Shown: positions 26,281 to 34,905, numbered from the stretch's first letter. The stretch is 64,000 nucleotides of DNA from CAWDAQ01 sp963800325 (GCA_963800325.1 CAWDAQ010000006.1:1-64000); one strand, 5' to 3'. Numbers and translations: made by a program. The notes: a model not told the origin generated them from the letters alone.

Positions 26281-26763
26281 ATGCCGCAGTTCGGGCGTCG
26301 GCGGCCCTCGCCGGTGGTCAAGGCGCTCTTCGACGCGCCCCGGTGGCTCTACCGCCACCGGATGGGGTGGCTGACGGGCAGGAGGCTCATGGCCCTCTCG
26401 CACGTGGGTCGCAGGTCCGGGATCGAGCGGCAGTCGATCCTCGAGGTGGCGGTCTTCCACCCCGAGACCCACGAGGCGGTCGTCGCCTCGGCGTTCGGGG
26501 CCACCGCGGACTGGTACCGCAACATCCAGCACCGACCGGCGCACCTGGTCCAGGTGGGACGCGAGCGGTACGTCCCGGAGCAGCGCTTCCTCGACCCCGA
26601 CGAGGCACGGGCTGCCGCCGAGGAGTTCTGCCGGAATCACCGCCTCGAGGCGCGCATGGCGATCCCCGTGTTCGTCGCCATGGGGGCTGCCGAGAAGGGC
26701 GAGTTCACCGACCCCGTCGACCTGCTGGCGTCGCTGCCGATGGTGGCCTTCCGTCCGGCCTAG
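26281..26763 (+). CDS. Deazaflavin (F420)-dependent nitroreductase family protein
   Basis: A 160-residue protein of the Ddn/FDOR-B type. It has YRHRMGWLTGRRLMALSHVG RRSG near the start (the F420-binding block), VAVFHPETHEAVVASAFG, then ADWYRNIQHRPAHLVQVG, which is the usual 'WY.N' motif. The relatives reduce quinones or nitro compounds with F420H2. The ATG is 47 bp after the DUF2071 stop. Its stop overlaps the convergent SRPBCC stop within CCTAGG, so one CTAG supplies TAG on both strands. Confidence 0.87.
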   Translation: MPQFGRRRPSPVVKALFDAPRWLYRHRMGWLTGRRLMALSHVGRRSGIERQSILEVAVFHPETHEAVVASAFGATADWYRNIQHRPAHLVQVGRERYVPEQRFLDPDEARAAAEEFCRNHRLEARMAIPVFVAMGAAEKGEFTDPVDLLASLPMVAFRPA

Positions 26764-27161
26764 GCGACCTCGAGGACGGACCTCAGGGTGGCGAGGTCCG
26801 TGGCCACGGCGTCGGCGTCGCGCTCGAAGTCCGCGTCGGTCATCTCGGGACGTCGCCGGAGGGTGAACACGACGTCGCACGCGTCGCCGTCGGCGATGAC
26901 CCTGAGCGGGTTGCGCACCGTCTGCCCGGAGGGGAGGGTGACGTCGTGGTCGAGCACCCCGAACTCGTTGCGCGGGGCGAAGGTGAACGTGACACGGCCC
27001 ATCGGCGACCGGGTGAACCACCGGTCCCCGTCCCGCTCGACGGTCGAGCCGGCGAGGCCGGCTGCCCACCGGGGGAGGTTGAGCGGGTCCGCGGCGAACT
27101 CGTACACCTCGGACGCGGGTCGTTCGATGCGCACCCCGATGTGCCTGGACCCCGACCCCAT
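26760..27161 (-). CDS. SRPBCC-family (polyketide-cyclase-like) protein
   Basis: A 133-residue START/SRPBCC fold protein. It begins with the typical strand-helix IGVRIERPASEVYEFAADPL NLPRWAAG, then VTFTFAPRNEFGVLDHDVTL and a C-terminal helix starting MTDADFERDADAVATDLATL. Such proteins bind small hydrophobic ligands. It is convergent with, and overlaps, the Ddn-like gene. Confidence 0.85.
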   Translation of the reverse strand: MGSGSRHIGVRIERPASEVYEFAADPLNLPRWAAGLAGSTVERDGDRWFTRSPMGRVTFTFAPRNEFGVLDHDVTLPSGQTVRNPLRVIADGDACDVVFTLRRRPEMTDADFERDADAVATDLATLRSVLEVA

Positions 27162-27211
27162 GGCGACACGCTAGCGCGCTCCCGCCGGGTGCCCCCATTG
27201 CCTGCGGCCGG

Positions 27212-28162
27212 TCAGTCGTCGATCGCCTCGATGCCGAGCTCGGCGAGCGCGGCGAGGCGCCGGCGCATGTGCCGGATCCTCTCGGGGTCCGGGCGCTCCC
27301 AGCCGGTGACCTCCTCGAGGACCCGTAGCGGCTCGGTGGTCCGGTAGGACCGGGTCGGGTTGCCGGGGAAGCGCTTGTCGGTCACGTTCGGGTCGTCCTC
27401 GATCGTGCCGAGCGGCTCGACCCGGTAGACCCGCCCCGGCCCGTCGCCGCGCGCGAGCTCGGCGGCGAGCGGCGCGCCCTCGCGCATGGCGGTGAGGTAG
27501 ACGTGCCGGCCGCAGCGCCCCGACCCGTAGTTCGAGTCCCACCCGGGCGTGAGGAGGTCTCCCGGACGCAGGTCGGCCTTGGTCCCGTGGAAGAACGGGC
27601 CGGGGTCGTCGACCACCCGCGGCGCGGCGGGCGGGTCCCGGAGCAGACCGTCGAGCCGTGCGAGGAGGACCGCGACCCGCGAGCGTCCCCGCGGCGCCCG
27701 CGGGTAGCGGGTCAGGACCTCCCGGACCACCGGCGAGGCACGCGTGGCGGCAGCCGTGACCACGTACTCGGCGACCACCGGATCGTCGCCGCGGGCGAGC
27801 TCGGCCGCCCGGGCGGCGTGGGCGGCCGACCCGAGGATGTGACGCACCTGGGTCGCCTTCGCCAGCGGGTGGAGGTAGGCGGCTGCGGCGTCACCCGCGG
27901 CGTTCGCCGCGTGCCGGGCGGCCTCGGTCGTGGCGTCCCCGGCCGCGCGGTGGGCACCGGCCGCGGCCGCGCGTTGCAGGCGGGAGCGGGCCGCCCCCGC
28001 GGCGAAGACCCGCCCTGCATCGAGGGCTGCCGCCGGGCGAGGGTCGTCCGGGTGGTCCTTCTCGAAGACGACGAGGACGGGCTCGGCGCACGCCACGGCG
28101 TACCCCGCGACCGCCCGCAGCTCGTCGGTCGCCAGCTCGAAGTCGCCCGACCCGCTCCCCAT
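27212..28162 (-). CDS. Fusion of an Imm5-like domain to a rifampin ADP-ribosyltransferase (Arr)
   Basis: A 316-residue two-domain protein. Residues 191-290 are an Arr domain: FFHGTKADLRPGDLLTPGWD (catalytic His192), GRHVYLTAMREGA, YRVEPLGTIEDDPNVTDKR and FPGNPTRSYRTTEPL (partner Asp and Tyr). Arr transfers ADP-ribose from NAD to rifamycins. Residues 10-175 are an alanine-rich all-helical domain (ELRAVAGYAVACAEPVLVVF, AYLHPLAKATQVRHILGSAA, ATRASPVVREVLTRYP) like the 'putative immunity protein' Imm5-like family. ATG 28162 is used. Stand-alone Arr is about 140 residues, so the N-terminal half is additional. Confidence 0.87.
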   Translation of the reverse strand: MGSGSGDFELATDELRAVAGYAVACAEPVLVVFEKDHPDDPRPAAALDAGRVFAAGAARSRLQRAAAAGAHRAAGDATTEAARHAANAAGDAAAAYLHPLAKATQVRHILGSAAHAARAAELARGDDPVVAEYVVTAAATRASPVVREVLTRYPRAPRGRSRVAVLLARLDGLLRDPPAAPRVVDDPGPFFHGTKADLRPGDLLTPGWDSNYGSGRCGRHVYLTAMREGAPLAAELARGDGPGRVYRVEPLGTIEDDPNVTDKRFPGNPTRSYRTTEPLRVLEEVTGWERPDPERIRHMRRRLAALAELGIEAIDD

Positions 28163-28229
28163 CCCGACGAGTCTGCCACGGTCGGCAGGCCCCGCGGACG
28201 GACGGCGGCGTCGGTACGATGAGGAGGCG

Positions 28230-29297
28230 ATGGACGAGCGGATCCGCTTCTGCCGGGCCGCGGACGGGACCCGGATCGCGTACGGCGTCAGCGGTGGGGG
28301 CAGCGGGCCGCCGCTGGTTCGGGTCGCGACGTGGCTCACGCACCTCCAGTACGACCGGGCGCTCTACGAGCACTGGGCCGACGAGCTCGGCGCGGACCGG
28401 CCCTTCGTCCGCTACGACCTGCGCGGCTGCGGGCTGTCCGACCGGGACGTCGCCGACTTCTCCCTCGACGCCAAGGTGTCCGACCTCGAGGCCGTCGTCG
28501 ACGCCGCGGGCCTCGAGCGGTTCGACCTCCTCGGGCTCTCGGGCGGGGGCCCGGTCGCCGTGGCCTACGCCGTGCGGCACCCGCACCGGGTCGCCCACCT
28601 CGTCCTCTACGGGAGCTACCTCAGCGGACGCGCCAAGCGTCAGGGGCTGACCCCCCTGCAGCAGCAGGAGCAGGCACTGCTCGTCACGCTGACCCGGGTG
28701 GGCTGGGGCAGCGACACCCCCGCCTTCCGCCGGGTGTTCACGACCCTCTTCATGCCCGACGCCCCGCCCGACGTGGTCAGGGCCTACGAGGAGGTCCAAC
28801 GGAGCTCGTGCACCGGCGAGACCGCAGCCGCGATCCGCGAGGCCTCCTACGGAACGGATGTCAGCGCCCTCGCCGCCCGCGTCCGGACGCCCACCTTGGT
28901 GGTGCACCTGCGAGACGACGCCGCGGCGCCCTTCGAGGAGGGACGCCGCCTCGCCGCGGCGATCCCGGGCGCGCAGTTCGTCCAGCTCGAGGGGCGCAAC
29001 CACATCCTCGGCGCGGAGGACCCGGCGTGGCCGGTCTTCGTCGAGGAGCTGCGGGCCTTCCTCGCCCGGGACCCGGGGGCCGTCACGACAGACGACGGCC
29101 TGGGCGCCCTGACCACACGCGAGCTCGACGTCCTCCGCCTCATCAGCGACGGGGTCGACAACGACGGGATCGCCGACCGGCTCCACCTCAGCGTGCGGAC
29201 CGTCGAGCGCCACCTGTCGAACGTCTACGCCAAGCTCGGCCTGTCCGGGCGGGCCGCCCGCGCGGCCGCTGCGGCCCGGTTCGCGCGGCGGGGCTGA
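28230..29297 (+). CDS. Alpha/beta hydrolase fused to a LuxR-type DNA-binding domain
   Basis: A 355-residue protein. Residues 1-270 are an alpha/beta hydrolase with oxyanion region, GLSGGGPVAVAYAVRHPHRV (nucleophile Ser), an acid residue around VVHLRDDAAAPFEEGRRL and the catalytic His in LEGRNHIL. Residues about 290-350 are a LuxR/GerE helix-turn-helix (ALTTRELDVLRLISDGVDND, ADRLHLSVRTVERHLSNVYA KLG). A GAGGAGG site precedes the ATG. The hydrolase part probably senses or turns over a small ester-like signal and the HTH acts on DNA, but no target is shown. Confidence 0.9.
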   Translation: MDERIRFCRAADGTRIAYGVSGGGSGPPLVRVATWLTHLQYDRALYEHWADELGADRPFVRYDLRGCGLSDRDVADFSLDAKVSDLEAVVDAAGLERFDLLGLSGGGPVAVAYAVRHPHRVAHLVLYGSYLSGRAKRQGLTPLQQQEQALLVTLTRVGWGSDTPAFRRVFTTLFMPDAPPDVVRAYEEVQRSSCTGETAAAIREASYGTDVSALAARVRTPTLVVHLRDDAAAPFEEGRRLAAAIPGAQFVQLEGRNHILGAEDPAWPVFVEELRAFLARDPGAVTTDDGLGALTTRELDVLRLISDGVDNDGIADRLHLSVRTVERHLSNVYAKLGLSGRAARAAAAARFARRG

Positions 29298-29451
29298 GCC
29301 GTCCGGCGCCGGCCGGGACCCCGGGGTCCCGGCAGTGGGAGTCCTACGTGTGACCCGACAGGTCGCGCCGCCGGTGCCCGCCGGACTTGGGTGCCGGCAC
29401 CGATGCCCGGCGCGGGGCCGGATTCCTACCCTCGACCCGAGGGAGGTCGCC

Positions 29452-30654
29452 ATGCCGACACATCCGACGCGCAGCAGTCACCACCCCGGGGTGACGTCGC
29501 CGTCGCTCGCCCTGTTCGCGGCACTCTTCGCCACCCAGTGCCCGCAGTTCGTCCTGTCCCCGGTGCTCGTCGAGACGGCCCGCGCGGTCGGGGCGTCGGT
29601 GGCCACGGTCGCGCAGGTGCGAGCCGTCGCCGGGCTCTCCGCCGCCGTGACCACCCTCGCTCTCGGACCGGTGGCCAGGCGGCTGGGTCTTCGGGACCTG
29701 ATCGCGCTCGCCCTCGGTCTCGTCGCCGCGGGGTCCCTCGGCGCGGCGACGGCCGGCGGGCTCGGTGCGCTCGCACTGTCCCACCTCCTGCTGGGCGCCG
29801 GCCTCGGCCTCGGGCTCACGTCCGGGCTCAGCGCCGCCGGTGCGTGGGCGGCCGACGGGCACCGTGACCGCCTGCTCTCGAACGCGCTCATGGGACCTCC
29901 GGCGGCGGCCATCGCCGGCACGCTCGGCGCCGGGCTCATCGGTGGGGCCAGCTGGCGTCTGGCCTGGGTCGCCCTCCCCCTGACCGCCAGTCTGCTCGCG
30001 CTCGCCCTGGTCCTGCGCCGGCGGGCCGACGACGCACCCGCGGGGTCATCGAGCCGGGCGTCGGCCTGGCGGGTGCCCTCCGTGCCCGCGTGGCTCCTCG
30101 GCGAGCTGCTCGCGTACTCCGCCTGGTCGGGCATCGTCGTCTTCAGCGGGGCGCTGCTCGTCCAGGCCTACGCAGTGGCGCCCGCGGCGGCCGGGCTCGC
30201 CATCGCCGTGAGCGCCGCGGCGTTCATGCTCGGCAACCGGCTGGTCCGCGGTCGGGCGAACAGCGTGTCGGGCCTGCGCCGCCTCATCGTCGGCCTCGCG
30301 CCCTGCCTGGCCGCGTGCAGCGCCTTCCTCGGCGCGGTCCGGCCCTCGTACGTCGTGAGCGCCGGACTCCTCGCCGTCCTCGGTCTCCTCCAGGGGGCCC
30401 GCAGCCACCTCGGCAGCAGGTTCGGGCTCGTCGTAGGCGGGCGAGAGGCGGTCGGCGTGATGGCCCTGCGCACCACCGCCCAGCAGCTGGGCTACCTCGT
30501 CGGGGCCGCGCTCGGCGGCCTCGTCCTCACGGTGGCGGGCTACGGCGCACTGGGCCTCCTCGTCGCCGCCCTCCTCATCGGTGCGGCGGTCCCCCACGTG
30601 TGGGCACTCGCCGCGTCCGACGCGAACGAGCCACTGGTCCGCGAGGGCGGTTGA
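29452..30654 (+). CDS. MFS transporter
   Basis: A 400-residue protein with 12 predicted helices. An early transmembrane block (LALFAALFATQCPQFVLSPV), the central cytoplasmic loop RRRADDAPAGSSSRASAW and a second six-helix half ending VAALLIGAAVPHVWALA give the MFS layout. GGGAGGTCGCC precedes the ATG at 29452. Substrate not identifiable. Monocistronic, convergent with the aldolase gene. Confidence 0.87.
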   Translation: MPTHPTRSSHHPGVTSPSLALFAALFATQCPQFVLSPVLVETARAVGASVATVAQVRAVAGLSAAVTTLALGPVARRLGLRDLIALALGLVAAGSLGAATAGGLGALALSHLLLGAGLGLGLTSGLSAAGAWAADGHRDRLLSNALMGPPAAAIAGTLGAGLIGGASWRLAWVALPLTASLLALALVLRRRADDAPAGSSSRASAWRVPSVPAWLLGELLAYSAWSGIVVFSGALLVQAYAVAPAAAGLAIAVSAAAFMLGNRLVRGRANSVSGLRRLIVGLAPCLAACSAFLGAVRPSYVVSAGLLAVLGLLQGARSHLGSRFGLVVGGREAVGVMALRTTAQQLGYLVGAALGGLVLTVAGYGALGLLVAALLIGAAVPHVWALAASDANEPLVREGG

Positions 30655-30712
30655 GGGGCCGGACCGCACGGGGGGTACGTGACCCGAGGTCACGCCGAGG
30701 TCGGGTCCGCCG

Positions 30713-31465
30713 CTACGCGAAGATCCGGGCGAGGCCGAGTCGCAGCGCGGAGACGTCGGTGTCGACGGCGATGAGATCGGCCTCCGACGCCACGGCGAGA
30801 AGCTCGGGCTTCCCTGCCATGAACCCTGCGATCTTGCCGGCGGCGCGGGCGAGGCCGATGACATCTCGGAGGGCCTTGATGGTCTCGGGCGAGCCCGGAC
30901 CGGAGTAGCCGGAAGAGATCGAGAGGTCGTAGGGGCCGAAGAAGACTCCGTCGATGCCCGGGGCGGCGAGGATGTCGGCCGCGTGGGCAAGGCCTGGTGC
31001 GGTCTCCACCATGGGCAACAGGACCTGCTGGAAAGGCGCCCGGGTCACGTCGAGCGAAGATCGGCACCCGCCGGTGCTGCGGGCGCCGTGCGGTGGGGTG
31101 CGGCATGCCGAGACGAGGGCTCGAGCCTGGTCAGCCGACTCCACCATGGGGACGATGACACCGCCGACCCCGGCGTCCAGGACGCGGCCGAGCACGGCCG
31201 GGTCGTGGGAGGGCGTTCGGGCGAGCAGGGGAAGGCCAGCGGCTTCCGCGACGCGCAGGAGCCCGGGGAGATCGCGGGGTTCGAGGTTGCCGTGCTGCAG
31301 GTCGACGCCGACCCAGTCGGCGCCACAGCCGGTGACGACCTCCAGGCCGTAGGGGTCCAGGTAGCTGAGCCACAGTCCCCGCCGCAGTCCGTCCCCGTCA
31401 CCGTCGGCAGAGGCCTGCAGCCTCGTCCGTAGGTCGTGGGCCACGGCGTCCCCCGGTTCGGCCAT
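30713..31465 (-). CDS. HpcH/HpaI aldolase-family enzyme
   Basis: A 250-residue TIM-barrel class II aldolase of the HpcH/HpaI/GarL group. Motifs: the start of barrel DPYGLEVVTGCGADWVGVDLQHG, VIVPMVESADQARALVSACR, and the metal/substrate loop PGIDGVFFGPYDLSISSGYS. These enzymes cleave 2-keto-3-deoxy acids to pyruvate and an aldehyde. The ATG at 31465 is the chosen start. It lies about 50 bp after the RidA gene and is probably in the same leftward operon. Confidence 0.88.
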   Translation of the reverse strand: MAEPGDAVAHDLRTRLQASADGDGDGLRRGLWLSYLDPYGLEVVTGCGADWVGVDLQHGNLEPRDLPGLLRVAEAAGLPLLARTPSHDPAVLGRVLDAGVGGVIVPMVESADQARALVSACRTPPHGARSTGGCRSSLDVTRAPFQQVLLPMVETAPGLAHAADILAAPGIDGVFFGPYDLSISSGYSGPGSPETIKALRDVIGLARAAGKIAGFMAGKPELLAVASEADLIAVDTDVSALRLGLARIFA

Positions 31466-31516
31466 GCCTGGCCCGTCCTTCTGCGGTTGAGTGGGCGCTG
31501 GTGGTGTTCGCACGGG

Positions 31517-31903
31517 TCAGCGCGGCGAGCGGGCGACGAGTTCGATCTCGACGACGATCCCGAGCGGGAGCCCGGCGACCCCGATGGTGGTGCGTGCGGG
31601 ATGCGGTTCGGTGAACTTCTCGGCACAGATGGCGTTGACGGCGTGGAAGTCGTCGAGATCCGTGAGGTAGATGTTCGCCTTGAGCACGTCGTCGAAGGTC
31701 GCGCCGGCGGCGGTGAGAACGGCCTCGAGGTTGGCGAACACCTGGCGGGTCTGCGTCTCGACGCCGCCCTCCACCACCGTTCCGGTATCAGGGTCGAGTG
31801 GCGCTTGGCCGGAGACGAAGAGCAGCTCACCGTGCCGAACCGCGTGGGAGTAGGGGCCGACTGCCGCGGGGGCGGAGGACGCGTGGACGGCATCTCGAGT
31901 CAT
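31517..31903 (-). CDS. ridA: RidA-family (YjgF/YER057c) enamine/imine deaminase
   Basis: A 128-residue RidA protein. It has AAVGPYSHAVRHGELLFVSG, then ETQTRQVFANLEAVLTAAGA, DVLKANIYLTDLDDF and the arginine block HPARTTIGVAGLPLG (ARTTxx, the substrate-binding Arg). RidA hydrolyses reactive enamines released by PLP enzymes. ATG 31903 is used; an in-frame GTG lies at 31921. It heads a leftward unit with the aldolase, divergent from the Lrp regulator. Confidence 0.92.
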   Translation of the reverse strand: MTRDAVHASSAPAAVGPYSHAVRHGELLFVSGQAPLDPDTGTVVEGGVETQTRQVFANLEAVLTAAGATFDDVLKANIYLTDLDDFHAVNAICAEKFTEPHPARTTIGVAGLPLGIVVEIELVARSPR

Positions 31904-31959
31904 GTCGAGAGCATAGATCACCCTTCAATACGTTGTCACTAGACCCTCCGGGTCGACAC

Positions 31960-31987
31960 ATCATAGGGAGAGCAGGGACTTGGCCAA
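31960..31987 (-). promoter_or_regulatory. Probable promoter of the RidA-aldolase operon
   Basis: On the minus strand, TTGGCC (31982-31987) and TATGAT (31960-31965) are 16 bp apart, about 55 bp before the RidA ATG. The TATGAT hexamer is a good -10; the -35 is weaker and lies at the start of the divergent Lrp gene, which suits control by that protein. Confidence 0.45.
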
Positions 31988-32006
31988 TCAAATGTACGAT
32001 CAGGCT

Positions 32007-32588
32007 ATGAGTGGTGCCGTTCCGGAGGCAGCGGGTGGGTCGTGGTGCCTTGACGCGGTGGACACGCAGTTGCTCTCGTTGCTCGCTGCCGACGCTCGAG
32101 CATCCCTGAGGAGCCTGGGTGCCGCGGTGGGCTTGTCCGGTCCGTCGGTCGCGGACCGGATCGCCCGCCTGACGGAGCGGGGGGTGATCCGCGGGTTCAC
32201 GGTGGACATCGGGTGGGCCCGTCTGGGACTGCCCACGCTGGCCCACATCTCGCTCCTGACCGACAAGACGAGCCACATCGAGCAGATCGTCGCCGAGCTG
32301 CGCATTCTGGAGGGCGTGGAGGAGATCTCGATCGTCACCGGCAGCACCGACCTCCTGGTGCGCGCGCGCGTGGCCGACCTGACCGACCTGCGCCGGCTTC
32401 TGGTCGAGCACATCTGGCCCATCGCGGGAATCCAGCGGGTCGAGACCACGCTCGCGGTCGAGACCGTGCGGGCACCCCAGTTCGTCAGCGGGCTGCTGGA
32501 ACGTAGACCGGCCGCCCGAACGGGCCGGCCGGCCTCCTCGACGACGGACGCCGCTCCCGCAGAGCCCGCCCCGGAGGAGGCCCCGTGA
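32007..32588 (+). CDS. Lrp/AsnC-family regulator
   Basis: A 193-residue regulator with an N-terminal AsnC helix-turn-helix (LDAVDTQLLSLLAADARASL, then RSLGAAVGLSGPSVADRIAR LTERGVIRGF) and a C-terminal RAM/ACT-like domain (ISIVTGSTDLLVRARVADL). ATG 32007 is used; an in-frame ATG at 31992 is possible. It is coupled to the PhzF gene by a 4-bp GTGA overlap and divergent from RidA. It likely senses an amino acid and controls both units. Confidence 0.9.
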   Translation: MSGAVPEAAGGSWCLDAVDTQLLSLLAADARASLRSLGAAVGLSGPSVADRIARLTERGVIRGFTVDIGWARLGLPTLAHISLLTDKTSHIEQIVAELRILEGVEEISIVTGSTDLLVRARVADLTDLRRLLVEHIWPIAGIQRVETTLAVETVRAPQFVSGLLERRPAARTGRPASSTTDAAPAEPAPEEAP

Positions 32589-33451
32589 CCGCGGCCCTCG
32601 ATGTGCGGCGCTACGCGGCCTTCAGCGACCACCCACGTGGCGGCAACCCGGCGGGCGTGGTCCTCGACGCCTCGCACCTGACCGCGGAGGACATGCAACG
32701 CGTTGCCGCTCAGGTCGGCTACAGCGAGACGGCGTTCGTGACCGGCCCCATCGGCACGGGCGCAGGAGGGATCCCCACCCGCTACTTCGCCCCAGAGGGC
32801 GAGGTCGACTTCTGCGGACACGCGACGGTCGCCACGGCGGTGGCGATCGGCGAACTCGCCGGCGCCGGCACCTACACCCTGCAGACCCGGGTCGGCCCGA
32901 TCGAGGTCACTGCCCGATTCGACGGCGCACGGGCGGTCGGTATTCTGCGCAGCCCCGACGTCGGCTGCCTTCCCCTCACCCGGGAGCACCTCGCCCGGCT
33001 GCTCGCGGCCCTGGGATGGTCGGCCGACCACCTCGACCCGTTCTTGCCACCGGCCGTCGGGTTCGGCGGGAACCGCCACCCTGTTCTCGTCGCGCGCGAC
33101 CCCTCCCGGCTCGCGACCTTGTCCTACGACTTCGAGACCCTGCAGCGCCTCTGCCGCGACCACGACTGGGTGACGGTGCAATTGGTGGCCCCGACGGGCC
33201 GTGGGACCTGGCAGGCCCGGGACCCCTTCCCTTGGGGCGGGGTCGTCGAAGACCCCGCCACCGGCGCGGCTGCCGCAGCCTTTGCCGGCTACCTGCGCGC
33301 GCACGGCCGAGCGGGCACCGGTGACAGGTTCGTCATCACCCAAGGCGTGGAGATGGGACGTCCCAGCTACATCGAAGTCGAGCTGCTCGACCGGGCGGCC
33401 CTGGTCGGCGGCGCCGCCGCCCTCATCGAAGGCGCCCCCCACCGAGGCTGA
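32585..33451 (+). CDS. PhzF-family isomerase
   Basis: A 288-residue protein of the diaminopimelate-epimerase-like PhzF family. It shows FSDHPRGGNPAGVVLDASHL, GYSETAFV with the catalytic Glu, RYFAPEGEVDFCGHATVATA (the G-H-A-T block) and VVEDPATGAAAAAFAGYL. Relatives isomerise or epimerise small acids. Linked to RidA and an aldolase across an Lrp divergon, this suggests an amino-acid or keto-acid breakdown route. Substrate unknown. Confidence 0.9.
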   Translation: MTAALDVRRYAAFSDHPRGGNPAGVVLDASHLTAEDMQRVAAQVGYSETAFVTGPIGTGAGGIPTRYFAPEGEVDFCGHATVATAVAIGELAGAGTYTLQTRVGPIEVTARFDGARAVGILRSPDVGCLPLTREHLARLLAALGWSADHLDPFLPPAVGFGGNRHPVLVARDPSRLATLSYDFETLQRLCRDHDWVTVQLVAPTGRGTWQARDPFPWGGVVEDPATGAAAAAFAGYLRAHGRAGTGDRFVITQGVEMGRPSYIEVELLDRAALVGGAAALIEGAPHRG

Positions 33452-33504
33452 GCGCTGCGTCTGCCGTTGCCTTCGCACGGCCTCGCCCCGGTGGCTTTCC
33501 TGGC

Positions 33505-34776
33505 TCACCCGAGCATCTCGCGGACCAGGTGGAGGGCCACGACGACCGAGCGCCGGCGGACGGCGGCGCGGTCACCGGCGAGCAGCACCCGCCGGTGGAG
33601 CGCGCGGTCGGGGCCGGCGGCGCACAGGTGCACCAGCCCGACCGGCTTCTCGGGTGTGCCACCGCTCGGCCCCGCGACACCGGTGACCGACACCCCGACG
33701 TCGGAGCCCAACCGCGTGCGCACGCCGGCGGCCATGGCGCGGGCCACCTCCTCGCTGACGGCCCCGACCGCGTCGATGAGGTCGGCGGGCACCCCGAGCA
33801 GGTGCTCCTTGGCCTCGTTCGAGTAGGTCACGAGGCCGCCGAGCAGGTAGGCCGACGACCCGGGCCGGTCCGCGATGCGCCCGGCGAGCAGCCCGGCCGT
33901 GCACGACTCGGCGGTGGCGATGGTCGCGCCGGTGGCGAGGAGCCGCTCGGCGACGAGGTCGTCGACCGTCGCCCCGTTCGGGGAGTAGAGCGCCGACGGG
34001 AAGTCACGCAGCAGGGCGTCCCGGAGCGCGTCGACGGCGTCCGCGTCGGCGGGGGCGGAGCGCGTCACGACCTCGAGCTCGCCGTCGCGCAGGCACGTCG
34101 TCACCTCGAGGGCGTCGGCGGTGTCGGCGTGGCGGCGCAGCGACGCCGCGAGCTCGGACTCCGGGGTGTCCCACAGCCGCATCGTGTGCTGCCGCAGCTC
34201 GGTCCTCCCGCGCAGCGCCTCGCGGACGAGCGGGTCCACCAGGGCGGCGTCCCACATCCCGTGGATCTCCGGCGGGGGGCCGGGGAGGACGAGCACCGGG
34301 GGCGAGTCCGCGCCCTGCGGGGGCGGGACGACGAGCCCTGGGGCGGTGCCGACCGGCTCCAGCACGTGCGCGCCGTCCGGCACCATGGCCTGCTTGCGGG
34401 TGCCCGCAGCGGTGGCGGCCGGGTCCGTGCGCCAGCCTCTGGCGGCGACGAGCCGCTCGACGACGGCCGAGATCCGGGCGGCCAGCTCCTCGTCGAGGCG
34501 CATGGCCCGGCCCTGCACCTGGGCCACCACCTCGGCGGTGACGTCGTCGGCGGTGGGGCCGAGGCCACCGGTGGTGATGACGAGGTCGGTGTCGGCGCCG
34601 GTGAGGTACCGCAGCGCCGCAGCGAGGTCCTCGGTCCGGTCCCCGACGACGACGGTCTGGGCGATGTCGACCCCGTGCCGGCGCAGCCGCTCGGCGAGCC
34701 ACGGGCCGTTGCCGTCGGGAACTCTGCCGGTGAGGACCTCGGTGCCGGTGACGACGATGGCTGCGCGCGCTCCCAC
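33505..34776 (-). CDS. cinA: CinA-family protein (MoCF domain plus NMN deamidase domain)
   Basis: A 423-residue, full-length CinA. The N-terminal MoCF/COG1058 domain has VVTGTEVLTGRVPDGNGPWL, then DTDLVITTGGLGPTADDVTA and VLPGPPPEIHGMW. The C-terminal CinA domain (about 265-420) has ATIATAESCTAGLLAGRIAD (nucleophile Ser in the ESCT motif) and VGVSVTGVAGPSGGTPEKPVG. It recycles nicotinamide mononucleotide to NaMN. Here it stands alone, not next to recA or pgsA. Start ATG or GTG at 34776. Confidence 0.92.
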   Translation of the reverse strand: MGARAAIVVTGTEVLTGRVPDGNGPWLAERLRRHGVDIAQTVVVGDRTEDLAAALRYLTGADTDLVITTGGLGPTADDVTAEVVAQVQGRAMRLDEELAARISAVVERLVAARGWRTDPAATAAGTRKQAMVPDGAHVLEPVGTAPGLVVPPPQGADSPPVLVLPGPPPEIHGMWDAALVDPLVREALRGRTELRQHTMRLWDTPESELAASLRRHADTADALEVTTCLRDGELEVVTRSAPADADAVDALRDALLRDFPSALYSPNGATVDDLVAERLLATGATIATAESCTAGLLAGRIADRPGSSAYLLGGLVTYSNEAKEHLLGVPADLIDAVGAVSEEVARAMAAGVRTRLGSDVGVSVTGVAGPSGGTPEKPVGLVHLCAAGPDRALHRRVLLAGDRAAVRRRSVVVALHLVREMLG

Positions 34777-34867
34777 ACCCCGATCCTAGGATCGACGCGC
34801 TCGCAGCGAGGGCGGGCGGTCGAGCACGAGCGCATGGAAGAGCACGAACCGGCGGAAGACGTCGTCA

Positions 34868-34905
34868 CCGGCGGCCTTTCCGCCGTTGACGGCGGCTTCC
34901 GCCGG
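34868..34905. other. Long interrupted hairpin in a divergent intergenic region
   Basis: An inner stem CCGCCG/CGGCGG with a TTGA loop (34880-34895) is extended by an outer stem CCGGCGG/CCGCCGG (34868-34874 and 34899-34905) across a small internal loop. It lies between the divergent cinA and RibD-like genes, so it is not an ordinary terminator. It could act in a 5' leader or as a protein site. Confidence 0.55.
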
